Shown here piece after piece: positions 8,390 through 17,652 of a stretch of 64,000 nucleotides of DNA (positions within the stretch are counted from its first letter, which is position 1; the number at the start of each line of letters is the position of its first letter). The notes under the pieces were generated by a model. That model was not told the origin of the DNA and did not search any database. It saw only the letters and a list, made by a program, of their open reading frames with translations. Both the position numbers and the translations under genes were made by a program. Origin of the DNA: Streptomyces sp. NBC_01707 (lineage in GTDB: Bacteria; Actinomycetota; Actinomycetes; Streptomycetales; Streptomycetaceae); assembly GCF_041438805.1 (NCBI RefSeq), contig NZ_CP109190.1, positions 372,001 through 436,000 on the forward strand. Direction: 5' to 3'.

Positions 8390-8904
8390 CGAACACGAGT
8401 GTCCACAGGGACGGCGAGCTGCGGAATTGATCGTCGACGGTGGCAGCGGCGCAGCGCACGTCCGTGCGACGCTGTACCGTCGGCGCGACCTCCACCGACT
8501 CACACCCGGGCCTCGTGGCGCTGGTACGTCGGCCGCCGGGACGAATCCCCCGTGTGACGCCATGCTGGCGGATCCTGCACCGCCCGTAGACGTGAGGAGG
8601 GTAATGATGCGAACGAACATGATCCGCAACGAGCGCAGCCGTGAACACGATGGCTCACTGCGGATCGCGTCCGCCTCTAGCCGGATACGGCAGCCTGGCG
8701 CACTGGCCCCATCCATCAGGTGTCACCACCGGCATCCGCTGAACTGCGGCTTCAGTCGGGCGAAGCACAGTGGATGTCACCGACACGGCGCGCGACCTGT
8801 CACCAGCGGCACGCGAAGCAGAGCCGATGTCACCGCCTCTGCGTCCCGCAGCCGGACGTTGGTTGGGCGGATCACAGGGGTGGACTGACCTGGCGCGGTG
8901 ACCG
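8390..8904. other. Stretch without a supportable gene
   Basis: About 500 bp. A GAGGAGGGTA ribosome-site-like string precedes ATG at 8604, but the frame that follows (MMRTNMIRNERSREHDGSLR ...) soon loses codon bias. The stretch next to 8904 is related to the DNA after the second reductase copy at 17653-17760, so the duplication reaches past the gene end. Confidence 0.4.
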
Positions 8905-9759
8905 TCACAGGGCTCCGGCGTCCCGGGCCGTCCAGACGCTCGGGTAGATCGGCCGGAAGCCGAGTTCCCGGCGGATCCGCTGGTTGGACGTGATCCCGAA
9001 CCACGGGTCGGGGTCCGTGAGCTCGTGGATCCCGGCGGGCACTTCGACGCCGTTGAGCTGGTACAGCTCGACCGTCGTGACGGGAGCGTCATCGGCGATG
9101 TTGTAGATCCGGCCGGCGATACCTGGCGCGTACAGCAGACGCATCAGGCCCTGGGCGACGTCAGCGTGGTGTGCCATCTGCAGGCGCTGGTGCGGCGCCC
9201 AGCGGGCGGCCCAATGCAAGGAGTTGGCTAGGTGCGGATCGCCCTCGCCGTAGACGAAGGGGAGCCGCCCGATGCGTACGTCCAGGCTCTTGAGCGCGAG
9301 CAGTTCGCGCTCGGCCTCGGCCTTGGACTCGGGGTAGGCGCCCCACATCGCGCCGCCAGGCCGACTCTCGTCCTCCTCGGTCAGCGGGCGGCCCCGTCCG
9401 ACGCCGTACACATTGTTCGTGCTGACCTGCACGAACCGCTCCACGCCGGAGACCTGCGCGGCGCGGCCCAGGGCCACCGCGGCGTCCCGGTTGACGGCCC
9501 ACGCCTCCTCATCCGGCACTCCGCGGAAGGCTGCGGCGACGTTCACGACGGCGTCCACACCGGCGAGCGCCTTGCCGAGTGCCTCCTCGTCGCGCATATC
9601 TCCCACGGCGACCTGGGCGCCCAGCTCCGCGAAGCGCTCGCCACGGGCCGCGTCCCGCAGCAGGACTCGCACCTGCTCGCCCGGCTGTCGCTGGACCAGC
9701 AGCCTCGGCACGAAGCGCCGTCCAACCTGTCCCGTCGTACCGGTCACCAAGATCAGCAT
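8905..9759 (-). CDS. NAD-dependent epimerase/dehydratase-like reductase
   Basis: A 284-residue extended short-chain dehydrogenase. The Rossmann motif is at the N-terminus (LVTGTTGQVGRRF), the family VNVAAAF segment lies in the middle, and the catalytic region reads VSTNNVYGVG ... YPESKAEAE, which supplies Tyr and Lys of YxxxK. The start ATG at 9759 places the Rossmann motif at once, with AAGGAGCACATC upstream. The substrate is unknown. It is divergent from an XRE regulator 137 bp away, which probably controls it. A 3' copy lies inverted at 17239-17652. Confidence 0.9.
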   Translation of the reverse strand: MLILVTGTTGQVGRRFVPRLLVQRQPGEQVRVLLRDAARGERFAELGAQVAVGDMRDEEALGKALAGVDAVVNVAAAFRGVPDEEAWAVNRDAAVALGRAAQVSGVERFVQVSTNNVYGVGRGRPLTEEDESRPGGAMWGAYPESKAEAERELLALKSLDVRIGRLPFVYGEGDPHLANSLHWAARWAPHQRLQMAHHADVAQGLMRLLYAPGIAGRIYNIADDAPVTTVELYQLNGVEVPAGIHELTDPDPWFGITSNQRIRRELGFRPIYPSVWTARDAGAL

Positions 9760-9896
9760 GATGTGCTCCTTAACGCACTGTGTCGCCTGTCGTTGATGAC
9801 CAGCCTCGGCGTATGCGGGGACGACCGGGAGAGACCTCTTCATCATGGGATCGGGAGTCCCTGGATAAGCCGGCCCGCATCCCGCACCCTGGCGAG

Positions 9897-10745
9897 GTGA
9901 ACCGAGCCGAACTCGCCGACTTCCTGCGCCGCGCTCGTGCCCGCCTGGACCCCTCCGACGTGGGTCTGACGGCCGGCGCCCGCCGCCGTACGCCGGGGCT
10001 GCGCCGCGAGGAGGTGGCCCAGCTGGCCGGCATGTCCGTGGACTACTACACGCGGCTGGAACAGTCCCGGGGCCCGCGTCCGTCCCGCCAGATGCTCACC
10101 GCGCTGGCCCGGGCCCTGCGCCTGACGGAGGACGAACGCGACCACCTTTTCCACCTCACCGGTGAAGAGCCGCCGCGCCGGGAGGCAACTAGCACCTACG
10201 TGCGCCCGGGTCTGCTCCTGGTACTGGACCGGCTGTACGACACCCCGGCGATGGTGGTGACCGACTGCGGCGAGGTCCTGGCCCAGAACGCGCTGTCGCG
10301 GGCGCTGAGCGGAGACGCTCTCGCCCGCCCGCCCCGAGAACGCAACATGATCCGCCGCTTCTTCCTGGACCCGGCGGCCCAGGAGCTGTTCCCGCCCGAG
10401 GACCGCCCGGAGCGCGCCCGTGAGCAGGTCGCCGGCCTGCGAGCGGTGGCCTCGGCGCGCCCCACGGACCCCGAACCGACCTCCCTCGTCGCCGAACTAT
10501 GCGCCGCAAGCAAGGAGTTCGCCTACCTCTGGGACGAACACGAGGTCGCCGTACGCCGCGCCGCCACGAAACGCTTCCGGCACCCTGCGATCGGCATCCT
10601 CGAACTCCACTGCGAGATCCTCGTCAACGCCGACCACAACCAGCAGCTCGTTATCCACACGGCCCGCCCGGGCACAGAGTCGTACGAGCGCTTGCAGCTG
10701 CTGCGGGTGGTGGGCTTGCAGGACCTGACGCCGACGAGCCTCTGA
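9897..10745 (+). CDS. XRE-family regulator with MmyB-like C-terminal domain
   Basis: An N-terminal helix-turn-helix of the type RTPGLRREEVAQLAGMSVDY followed by YTRLEQSRGPRPS, then a ligand-binding-type domain (MVVTDCGEVLAQN, ELCAASKEFAYLWDEHEV, HPAIGILELHCEIL). This is the usual layout of Streptomyces MmyB-like repressors that lie next to a short-chain or NAD-dependent oxidoreductase. GTG at 9897 gives the family's usual MNRAELADFLRRAR start; an upstream ATG at 9813 would add 28 unusual residues. The protein is 282 residues from that GTG. The intergenic region to 9759 likely holds its operator. Confidence 0.9.
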   Translation: MNRAELADFLRRARARLDPSDVGLTAGARRRTPGLRREEVAQLAGMSVDYYTRLEQSRGPRPSRQMLTALARALRLTEDERDHLFHLTGEEPPRREATSTYVRPGLLLVLDRLYDTPAMVVTDCGEVLAQNALSRALSGDALARPPRERNMIRRFFLDPAAQELFPPEDRPERAREQVAGLRAVASARPTDPEPTSLVAELCAASKEFAYLWDEHEVAVRRAATKRFRHPAIGILELHCEILVNADHNQQLVIHTARPGTESYERLQLLRVVGLQDLTPTSL

Positions 10746-11117
10746 CCGCGTGCGCGCCTTCCGAGTTCGCTCCAGGCCCGCCGCACGTCGCCCCCGATCC
10801 CGAACTCCGCGCCATGTGGGGCCGACGGCGGCACAACGTCTCCCACCGGCACAGGAAGGCAGACGACCACCCCTACTACCGCGTACCCAAGCCCCTGCCC
10901 GACGGCCACGCCGGGCATCTGTGTCCTGTCGCACTGAGCATGTCTGCGGATCTTGGGTTGAGCTGCTGGATTGCCAGGTGTTGTGAGAACGCTCTGCTCG
11001 CGGTTCTCAGTGCAACTGGCTTCTGCGGAATCGCGGGTGGCCTGCGAATCGGTTGTGAGGGACTGCCCAGGGGGAGGAAGGCGGAGCCGTCCCGAGGCCG
11101 ACGTAGGCTCACGGGTT
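10746..11117. other. Stretch without a supportable gene
   Basis: About 370 bp. Frames on both strands are open but Arg/Pro-rich, as expected for shadows in GC-rich DNA. No family was recognised. Confidence 0.4.
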
Positions 11118-11627
11118 GTGAATCAACTGGGTGAGGTTCGAAAGACGCGCTATCTGGTCCTTCACGACTATGGGATGGGGGGCCTGTGGTGGTGGGTGTG
11201 GGCTGAGTCCGCGGAGGAGATCGTGCGTGTCTGCGCCGAGGTCGAGGTAGTCACCGACCCGGATGCCATCGAACGCGCGCAGGCTTGGACGTTGGAGGAG
11301 GTCCACCTCGACGCACCGGATCCGAACCCGCTGTCCAGTTTCCGCACCCAGCGGGATGCCCAGCGCGGCCAGCCTGGTTTCGGCATCTTGGCAGGACAGG
11401 ACCGTGTGTACTTGCGCTGGCAGGAAGGCGGCGACGAAGAGATCTTCCTGATGGAACTCGGTCCGGACGGACGGCGGTTGCGGCAAGTTGAAATCGACTC
11501 GGACGGCGGTGCCGTCAAGACGAGCGTGGCCTGTGACCTGTATGACCCGCAGTATGCGTCCCTGAAGATCAGCTGTGACAACTTCGAGGAAGCATGGCAC
11601 CGGGCTCGCCATGAGTCCCAGGGTTGA
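11118..11627 (+). CDS. Conserved-looking protein of unknown function
   Basis: A 169-residue soluble acidic protein beginning VNQLGEVRKTRYLVLHDYGM, with aromatic-rich GGLWWWVWAESAEEIV near the N-terminus and an acidic middle (LRWQEGGDEEIFLMELGPDG). The start GTG at 11118 is the first before clear codon bias. There is no signal peptide or membrane segment. It resembles small Streptomyces proteins often found near polymorphic-toxin immunity genes, but I cannot name the family. Confidence 0.65.
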   Translation: MNQLGEVRKTRYLVLHDYGMGGLWWWVWAESAEEIVRVCAEVEVVTDPDAIERAQAWTLEEVHLDAPDPNPLSSFRTQRDAQRGQPGFGILAGQDRVYLRWQEGGDEEIFLMELGPDGRRLRQVEIDSDGGAVKTSVACDLYDPQYASLKISCDNFEEAWHRARHESQG

Positions 11628-11639
11628 TCAGTCGGGTGC

Positions 11640-11923
11640 CTGGGCTCGAAGCTGACAGCGAGCGACCGTGTCCCGTACGCACCGTCCTCGCTGTGATGGA
11701 GGCTGTACCCGCCCCACGCGTTGTACGCCTGCCAGGTCGATGCTGCGTGCATCAGCACTGTCCTGCCCTCGCCGGATGCCGAACGGACGATCAACGGCAC
11801 ATAGCGCTGGTGGCCGTTGTCCGCTTCCAATCGGAGCAGGTACGCACCCTCCGGCAGTCTTTCCACCCGAAGCAGTTGCGCGGCCCGGATCTCGTCAGCA
11901 CTATTGACCGTCCAGTCGTACAA
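11640..11923 (-). pseudogene. N,N-dimethylformamidase beta-subunit-like fragment
   Basis: Minus-strand translation gives LPEGAYLLRLEADNGHQRYV, then SASGEGRTVLMHAASTWQAY and NAWGGYSLHHSEDGAYGTRS. This is characteristic of the C-terminal region of N,N-dimethylformamidase beta-subunit-like secreted proteins in Streptomyces (TWQAYNxWGGYSLY). About 90 residues survive. Both the signal/N-terminal portion and the rest of the domain are missing, so it is a relic. Confidence 0.65.
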
Positions 11924-12164
11924 CCGGCCGAACCGCAGGGATCCGCCGAGCGGGGTGAAGAGTACTCGCCCCGACCGTCAACCCAGAGGGCATGGCGGGC
12001 AATCAGGCTCGCATGGCCGCAGCGACCTACGTGCAGTAGCCGCACCGCACCACCACGACGGATGCGACCCGGTCGAGCATGTCTCTTTTTGCTGTCGCTA
12101 TGCACGTGTCCCCCTAAAGCTTGTTCGGCTGAGGGGGACACGTGTCGTCTATCCGGGAATGGGA

Positions 12165-12716
12165 CTAGCCCACCTTCAATTCCATTCTGCAGTCAAGGGT
12201 CTGGGTGAACTCATGATCTCCTTGACGATACTGGAATCGGCAACGCTCGATATTCTTCCTGGGCGGTGACTCGATTCGAATCTTAGCTTGAAAGAATATG
12301 TCGCTTTCCTTCTTCGGTGGGACCTTGACCAGGGACTCTGCGTAGTTCTTGAGGCGGCTGAAATTTGGTGTGTCCGACTCGCCGCCCAAGACTAGTAGAG
12401 GTAGCCCCTCAGTGTCGTTGAGGTCGTAGGCCGCGTAGCTGATTATCCTGAGGCCTTTGGGCGGGTCAACGACACTCGCTCCCGTGATCTCGATGCTCTG
12501 GTCGCTTACGTTGTGGGGCACGGGAAGCGCGAAATACCACGTTTGACCCACCTGTGCGTGCGTGTTGCCGACTGTCCCACTCGACTGTGTTCCTTCTGCA
12601 TCCAGTGCGTGGCCATCAGACCGGGACACAGAGCAGCCGACGAGGAGAGCGCACGCCAGCACTGTTGCCAGCCTAGTAGGAGTAGAAAACGCCCGGCTTC
12701 CCCGAAGGACCGTCAT
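12165..12716 (-). CDS. Secreted lipoprotein of unknown function
   Basis: A 183-residue protein with a lipoprotein signal: basic start (MTVLRGSRAFSTPTRL), hydrophobic core and lipobox LVGC (Cys near residue 28). The mature part is hydrophilic, with TWYFALPVPHNVSDQSIEIT and paired cysteines near the end (ERCRFQY, LDCRMEL). ATG at 12716 has GGGGGAAG just upstream. The first 44 nt overlap the end of the large secreted-protein gene (stop at 12673), so the two were probably an operon. That partner is now split by insertion sequences, which may leave this gene poorly expressed. Confidence 0.75.
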   Translation of the reverse strand: MTVLRGSRAFSTPTRLATVLACALLVGCSVSRSDGHALDAEGTQSSGTVGNTHAQVGQTWYFALPVPHNVSDQSIEITGASVVDPPKGLRIISYAAYDLNDTEGLPLLVLGGESDTPNFSRLKNYAESLVKVPPKKESDIFFQAKIRIESPPRKNIERCRFQYRQGDHEFTQTLDCRMELKVG

Positions 12717-13471
12717 TCTTCCCCCAGATGTAGTGCTTGGAGTTCGTCCGGTCAAGTGCGGTGATGCGCTGCTTGTGGTCGCGGTCGTAGCCTGTCGACC
12801 CGCCCAGGGAGACTCCGAAAGCGCTGACGGCGCCGGACCACTTGACGCTGCGGTTCTTGCTCAGTTGGAAGTACGAGCCTCGCGCAACGTAGGCGCGATG
12901 ACTCTTAGGAGAGGACAGGTATGCAGCTCCGTCCTTGTTGCGGACGTCCTTGCCGTACTTCCCTGTGGCGCCGCCTGCAGGGATCGTATATTTTCCGGGC
13001 TTGATGACGTAGCGGGTGAACGTGTTACCGCCACCACATTTCCATGTCTCTTGGTACTTGTAGTACTTGATCGGCACCTTCCACTGCTTTGCGTAGTAAG
13101 GACCCTTGGCTGTGTAGCCTGTGGTGACGCTCATGGAGGATCCAAGGCTCGCGCTGCCGGAGATCGTCCAGTTGCTGCCGGTCTTTGCTGCGATATCTAC
13201 AGTCGAAGACAGCTTGCTGTCGTAGTCCACCGATGCCTTGGCGTCCCAGTAGGCGTGACCTTCGCCCACCGTGGTGTAGTAGATCTTCTTGTCGATGACC
13301 TTGGACTTTGTGCGGTCGCATCCTCCGTCCATCGGCCGCACGATCAGGCCCTTGGTGTCCTGCCCGTTGACTACGTAGGGGTTGTAGCCGGTCGGCAAGC
13401 CCCCTGTCGCGTTCTGCCACTTGGGAAGTGGACCGTCCTCAAGCGTATCGGTGGGGCTCGCTTCCTGCTTC
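12673..13471 (-). pseudogene. 3' part of the IS-split secreted-protein gene
   Basis: This frame runs from the insertion point (KQEASPTDTLEDGPLPKWQN) to a stop at 12673, about 265 residues. It is Tyr/Lys/Ser/Gly-rich (WDAKASVDYDSKLSSTVDIA, ISGSASLGSSMSVTTGYTAK, YYKYQETWKCGGG) and looks like a beta-rich secreted or surface domain. It has no start of its own at the junction. Joined to 17183-15736 after removal of both insertions, it completes one 748-codon reading frame. I recognise no family. Confidence 0.85.
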
Positions 13472-13475
13472 TTAG

Positions 13476-14867
13476 TACTCCAGTCAGAATTCGTGTCCTG
13501 AGCTGCTGGTTGTCGTTGTTCGGGTATGGACGTGTTACCTGAAGTCGATTGCTGGAAGGCCGAGTTGGAGTCGGTCTTCGCTCGGGTGGCGGGCCGGTTC
13601 GGGCGGGCGGATCTGCGGTGGCGGATGCGTGACTATGTGCGGGGATTGCTGGCGCCGGTCGGGCGGAAGAATGGCTGGCAGCTGGCCGAATGGGCCGGCC
13701 ACCGTGATCCGGCGGGCCTGCAGCACCTGCTGAACGGTGCCCGCTGGGACGCCGATGCCGTCCGCGACGACGTGCGGGACTACGTCGCCGATCAGCTCGG
13801 TCCGGGCGGGGTACTGATCATCGATGACACCGGGTTCGTCAAGAAGGGCACTACCTCGGCCGGGGTGAGCCGGCAGTACACCGGCACCTCGGGGAAGATC
13901 GACAACTGCCAGATCGGCGTGTTCGCCGCCTATGCCACCAGCTCGGGCCGGGCCCTGGTGGACCGGGAGCTCAACCTGCCGAAAGTCTGGACCTCCGACC
14001 GTGAGCGGTGCCAGGCAGCGAAAATCCCTGATGAACGCGGCTTTGCCACCAAAGGGGAGCTGGCCCGGGAGATCGTGCGCCGCTGCCTGGCCGCGGGCCT
14101 CCCGGCCGCCTGGGTGACCGCGGACGAGGCCTATGGGCAGGACTGGAACTTCCGCCGCCTGCTCGAGCAGCTCGGCCTCGGCTACGTGGTTGCGGTGCCC
14201 AAGTCCCAGCAGATCAAGTCCCTGGCGGGGATCTGGCGCATCGACCAGCTCATCGACGAAGCCCCCGCCGATGCCTGGCAGCGGCTGTCCTGCGGCGACG
14301 GGGCGAAGGGCCCACGCGTCTATGACTGGGCAGCGGCGAAACTGCCCGCCAACATCATTTTCGACCCGGATCCGCCGAGTCATCATCGCTGGGTGCTGGC
14401 CCGCCGCAGTCTGTCCGACCCCACCGAGATCGCCTACTACCTCGCCCACGCACCCGTCGGCATCGAGATCGACGAACTCGCCCGCATCGCCGGCAGCCGG
14501 TGGGCGGTCGAGGAATGCTTCCAGGCCGCGAAGAACGAGTGCGGCCTGGACGAGTACGAGGTCCGCCGCTATCCGGGCTGGTACCGGCACATCACCCTGG
14601 CCATGCTCGCCCATGCCTTCCTCACCTCCCTGGCCGCCCAAGCCGCCCACCGGGAAACCGCAGAAACGAACCGACCAGCATCGTCCCCCTCACCGTGGCA
14701 GAAATCCGACGGCTCCTGGACACTCTCCTGCCCCACCCCAGACCCGAACTCAACCAGCGTCAGCAAGCCCTGAGATGGTCCCACTGGCGCAGACACCACC
14801 AAGCCATCGCCCAACGATGCCACTACCGGAAAAGAGCCAGCTCAGGACACCAAATCTGACTGGAGTA
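13476..14867 (+). mobile_element. IS701-family insertion sequence, 1392 bp, TTAG target duplication
   Basis: The ends are inverted repeats: the left begins TACTCCAGTCAGA and the right ends TCTGACTGGAGTA, with similarity continuing inward through GTGTCCTGAGCTG. The target duplication is TTAG (13472-13475 left; right copy at 14868-14870 plus 15736-15739, itself split by the next element). This fits the YTAR targets known for IS701-family elements. It interrupts the large secreted-protein gene. Confidence 0.9.
13526..14773 (+). pseudogene. IS701-family transposase, C-terminus frameshifted
   Basis: A DDE transposase of the IS4/IS701 type. Candidate catalytic residues lie in LIIDDTGFVKKGTTS, WVTADEAYGQDWNF and GSRWAVEECFQAAKNECGLD. 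The frame ends at 14773 with an unrelated tail. The expected tail (EPTSIVPLTVAEIRRLLDTL, then LNQRQQALRWSHWRRHHQ) is encoded in the next frame to about 14859. A single indel near 14670 therefore changes the last 50-60 residues. The catalytic core is intact, so residual activity cannot be excluded. Confidence 0.85.
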
Positions 14868-14870
14868 TTA

Positions 14871-15735
14871 GACGGTGTCCTATGTGGGCTTCGCTCGTTG
14901 TGCTGGTCATGGGGCGGGGTACGTGGAGTTGGATTGTTCCGGACGGGCTGTGGGAGATCGCCAGGCCGTTGATCCCGGAGGACCGGGTGCGACCGCAGGG
15001 CGGCGGCACCCAGAACACGCCTGATGAGACGCTGTTCGCGGCGATCATCTACGTGCTGGTGAGCGGATGTTCCTGGCGGGCTCTGCCGCCGTGCTTCGGG
15101 ATATCGAAGTCGACGGCCCACCGCAGGTTCATGATCTGGTCGCGGGCCGGGGTGTGGGGCCGGCTGCACGAGGCGGTCCTGCACCAGCTCGACGACGCCG
15201 GTCTGATCGACGTCTCCCGCGTCGTCCTCGACTCCGCCCACGTGCGCGCAAAAAAAGGGGCGAACTTACAGGTCCGAGCCCCGTGGACCGAGGCAAGCCG
15301 GGTTCCAAGATGCACATCCTGTCGGACGCGAACGGACTGCCCCTGGTCGTCGGCCTCTCCGCCGCCAACACCCACGACAGCGAAGGGCTGAAGCCCATGG
15401 TGGCCGGTCACCAAACGAGACACGACCCCCACCGAGGCAGGTACTTCAAGCCCCAACGCCTGCACGCCGACAAGGCCTACGACATCCCCCACCTGCGAGA
15501 ATGGTTACGCGGCAAACGCATCGGCGTGCGCATCGCCCGCAAAGGCACCGAGTCCAGCGAACGATTAGGACGCCGACGATGGGTGATCGAGCGGACCATG
15601 TCCTGGCTGACCGGCTACCACAGACTCAACCACCGCTACGAACGCTATCCCCGCAACTACCTGGGCTTTCTCGGCCTCGCTGCCGCCCTCTGCTGCTACA
15701 AACGCTTCCTCAAACTCACCACATAGGACACCGTC
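14871..15735 (+). mobile_element. IS5-family insertion sequence, 865 bp, TTA target duplication
   Basis: Perfect 16-bp terminal inverted repeats (GACGGTGTCCTATGTG and its complement) bound the element, and TTA is repeated at 14868-14870 and 15736-15738. The target is the TTAG duplication left by the IS701-family element, so this insertion came second. It encodes a two-frame transposase. Confidence 0.93.
14882..15726 (+). CDS. IS5-family transposase in two overlapping frames (-1 frameshift)
   Basis: The first frame starts near 14882-14909 and encodes the N-terminal DNA-binding domain and first catalytic Asp (VPDGLWEIARPLIPEDRVRP ... VVLDSAHVRAKKG). The second frame carries the rest (GPSPVDRGKPGSKMHILSDA, LHADKAYDIPHLREWL, RRRWVIERTMSWLTGYHRLN), ending at 15726. 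A run of seven A at 15250-15256 is read A-AAA-AAA in the first frame. It is a good -1 slippery site just where the frames overlap, as known for many IS5-group elements. The fusion is probably about 280 residues and active. Confidence 0.85.
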
Positions 15736-17183
15736 TTAGCCCAACTCTGGGAAAAGGCCGCAGTTAGCTTGGAGTCCGTCGCTGGGTTTTGCGCCTCGCT
15801 CAAGCTTGATACTTCGTTGCTGTCCGTGGACGTGGACAGCGGCAGCAGTTGCGCAGGCTCGGCGTTCTCGTCGTCAGCAACTGCCAGACTCCGCGCCGAG
15901 GCGGCGGCGGTGGCCGGCGCCGCCGCGAGGTGGGTAATTCCCCCCATGGGGACACCAGTCGACGTCTTGCCCGTGGCGGTCGCCATCGCGTTGACGATTC
16001 CGCCGTTTTCAGCCGCGGCTTGCCGCACGTCGGTGGGCAGCGTACTGGGCAGGGTAAGTGACCAAGTGCCGTCGGCAGCGGTGACGGTAGACCCCAGCGA
16101 CGGGAGGTCCACCTCGGTACCATCCTCGGGGACGGCATCTATAGCTTCGACCCTGACGGTCAGCCCGGCGGCCGGCGCGCCGCTTCCGAGGGTGAATTTG
16201 CCCTTGAGTACTTCGGGAGCACCAGGGGCGGGGGGCTCGCCGGGTTCCTCGGCCACAGCGGCGGGGGCGTCAGGGTCATCCGCTGCGGCACCCATTGTGG
16301 GCTTTGCTTCGCCTGCGTCTGCAAGGCATGTAGCTGTATCCGCGAGGAAATAGCCGAAAAGCCCCACGCCGTATTCGCTGTTGGTGACAGCTAGTTTCGA
16401 CGCTCCCGCGTACGCCTGCACGGTGCCGTCACTCGTGGCAGTCCGTACAGTTCCCGGGCCGACTCCCCACCCCTGTCTCTGCTCGGAATCGGTGGTACCA
16501 ACGACAGTGCCCTGAGACGGGAATCTGGGGTAGGTGCTGGGAGTGTACGTCCAAGCGCGGATCACGCCGTCGGTGAGGGTGTACGCGGTTGATCCGACTG
16601 CCCACACGTCATCTGCCTCGGTGAAGGCGACCACTGCCGGATTGTTGTAGGCATGGACAGTGGGATCTAGGGTAACTTCACCGTCCCCAGTGAGCGGCGA
16701 GCTCTGATGCCAGATTTCCAACTTGCCGCCGCCGTGAATGGAGAAGATCAGATCCCCATTCGACCAAAGCCGATTTCGGCGAGCCGTCCAGTTGGATGTG
16801 TAAGTCTTTACGGGAGCCAGCAAGGCGCCCCCACTGGCACTGCGGTCCTTGTAGGACTTGAGTATTCCGTCCGACGTGACCTCGTAGATCACGCCGTGTC
16901 CGCCGGAGAGGTAGACGCTGTCACTGTTCAGCGTCGCTGATACCCCCGTATCGAACAATGCTGAATCGGTGGCGTCCGACGGGTTCCAGTCAAGATACTT
17001 TTGCACCTTGTTTCCATCGGGGTCTATGAGGTATGTCGCCACCTCTGTATGGCACGCTTCGGCAGCGGAAGCGCTGGCTCCGCCCGTGAACTCCGGAACT
17101 GCAATGGATCCCACAGTCAAGGCGGCTACGAACGCTCCGATCATAATCAGCCTGGACCGTCTTCGAGGATTGCTAGATGACAC
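15736..17183 (-). pseudogene. 5' part of the IS-split secreted-protein gene
   Basis: GTG at 17183 follows a strong GGGGG ribosome site. The protein begins with a basic n-region and hydrophobic segment (RSRLIMIGAFVAALTVGSIA) and a signal-peptidase-like ASASAAEA site. Residues about 40-290 have WSNGDLIFSIHGGGKLEIWH-type stretches suggesting a beta-propeller or lectin-like fold. Next comes a Pro/Ala/Asp linker and a carboxypeptidase-regulatory-like segment (TVRVEAIDAVPEDGTEVDLP, VTAADGTWSLTLPSTLP). The frame ends at ...SQSWAK at the insertion. It continues in frame in 13471-12673. Function is unknown; a surface or secreted binding protein is likely. Confidence 0.85.
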
Positions 17184-17238
17184 CTTGGTTCCCCCTGTCG
17201 CTGGAGGCCGTGGTCTAGTTCGGCCTTCCGTGAAGAAG

Positions 17239-17652
17239 ATGGCAGAGCGCGAACTGCTCGGGCTCAAGAGCCTGGACGTACGCATCGGGCGGCTCCCCTT
17301 CGTCTACGGCGAGGGCGATCCGCACCTCGCCAACTCCTTGCATTGGGCCGCCCGTTGGGCGCCGCACCAGCTCCTGCAGATGGCCCACCATACGGACGTC
17401 GCCCAGGGCCTGATGCGTCTGCTGTACGCGCCAGGTATCGCCAGCCGGATCTACAACATCGCCGATGACGCTCCCGTCACGACGGTCGAGCTGTACCAGC
17501 TCAACGGCGTCGAAGTGCCCGCCGGGATCCACGAGCTCACGGACCCCGACCCGTGGTTCGGGATCACGTCCAACCGGCGGATCCGCCGGGAACTCGGCTT
17601 CCGGCCGATCTACCCGAGCGTCTGGACGGCCCGGGACGCCGGAGCCCTGTGA
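17239..17652 (+). pseudogene. Truncated second copy of the 8905-9759 reductase
   Basis: It encodes AERELLGLKSLDVRIGRLPF through the identical C-terminus VWTARDAGAL and differs from the reductase at 8905-9759 at only a few residues (G for A, L for R, T for A, S for G, R for Q). The N-terminal half with the Rossmann motif is absent; upstream DNA belongs to the secreted-protein gene region. Similarity extends about 100 bp past the stop. It cannot bind cofactor and is a relic. The copy is inverted relative to the first. Confidence 0.9.
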
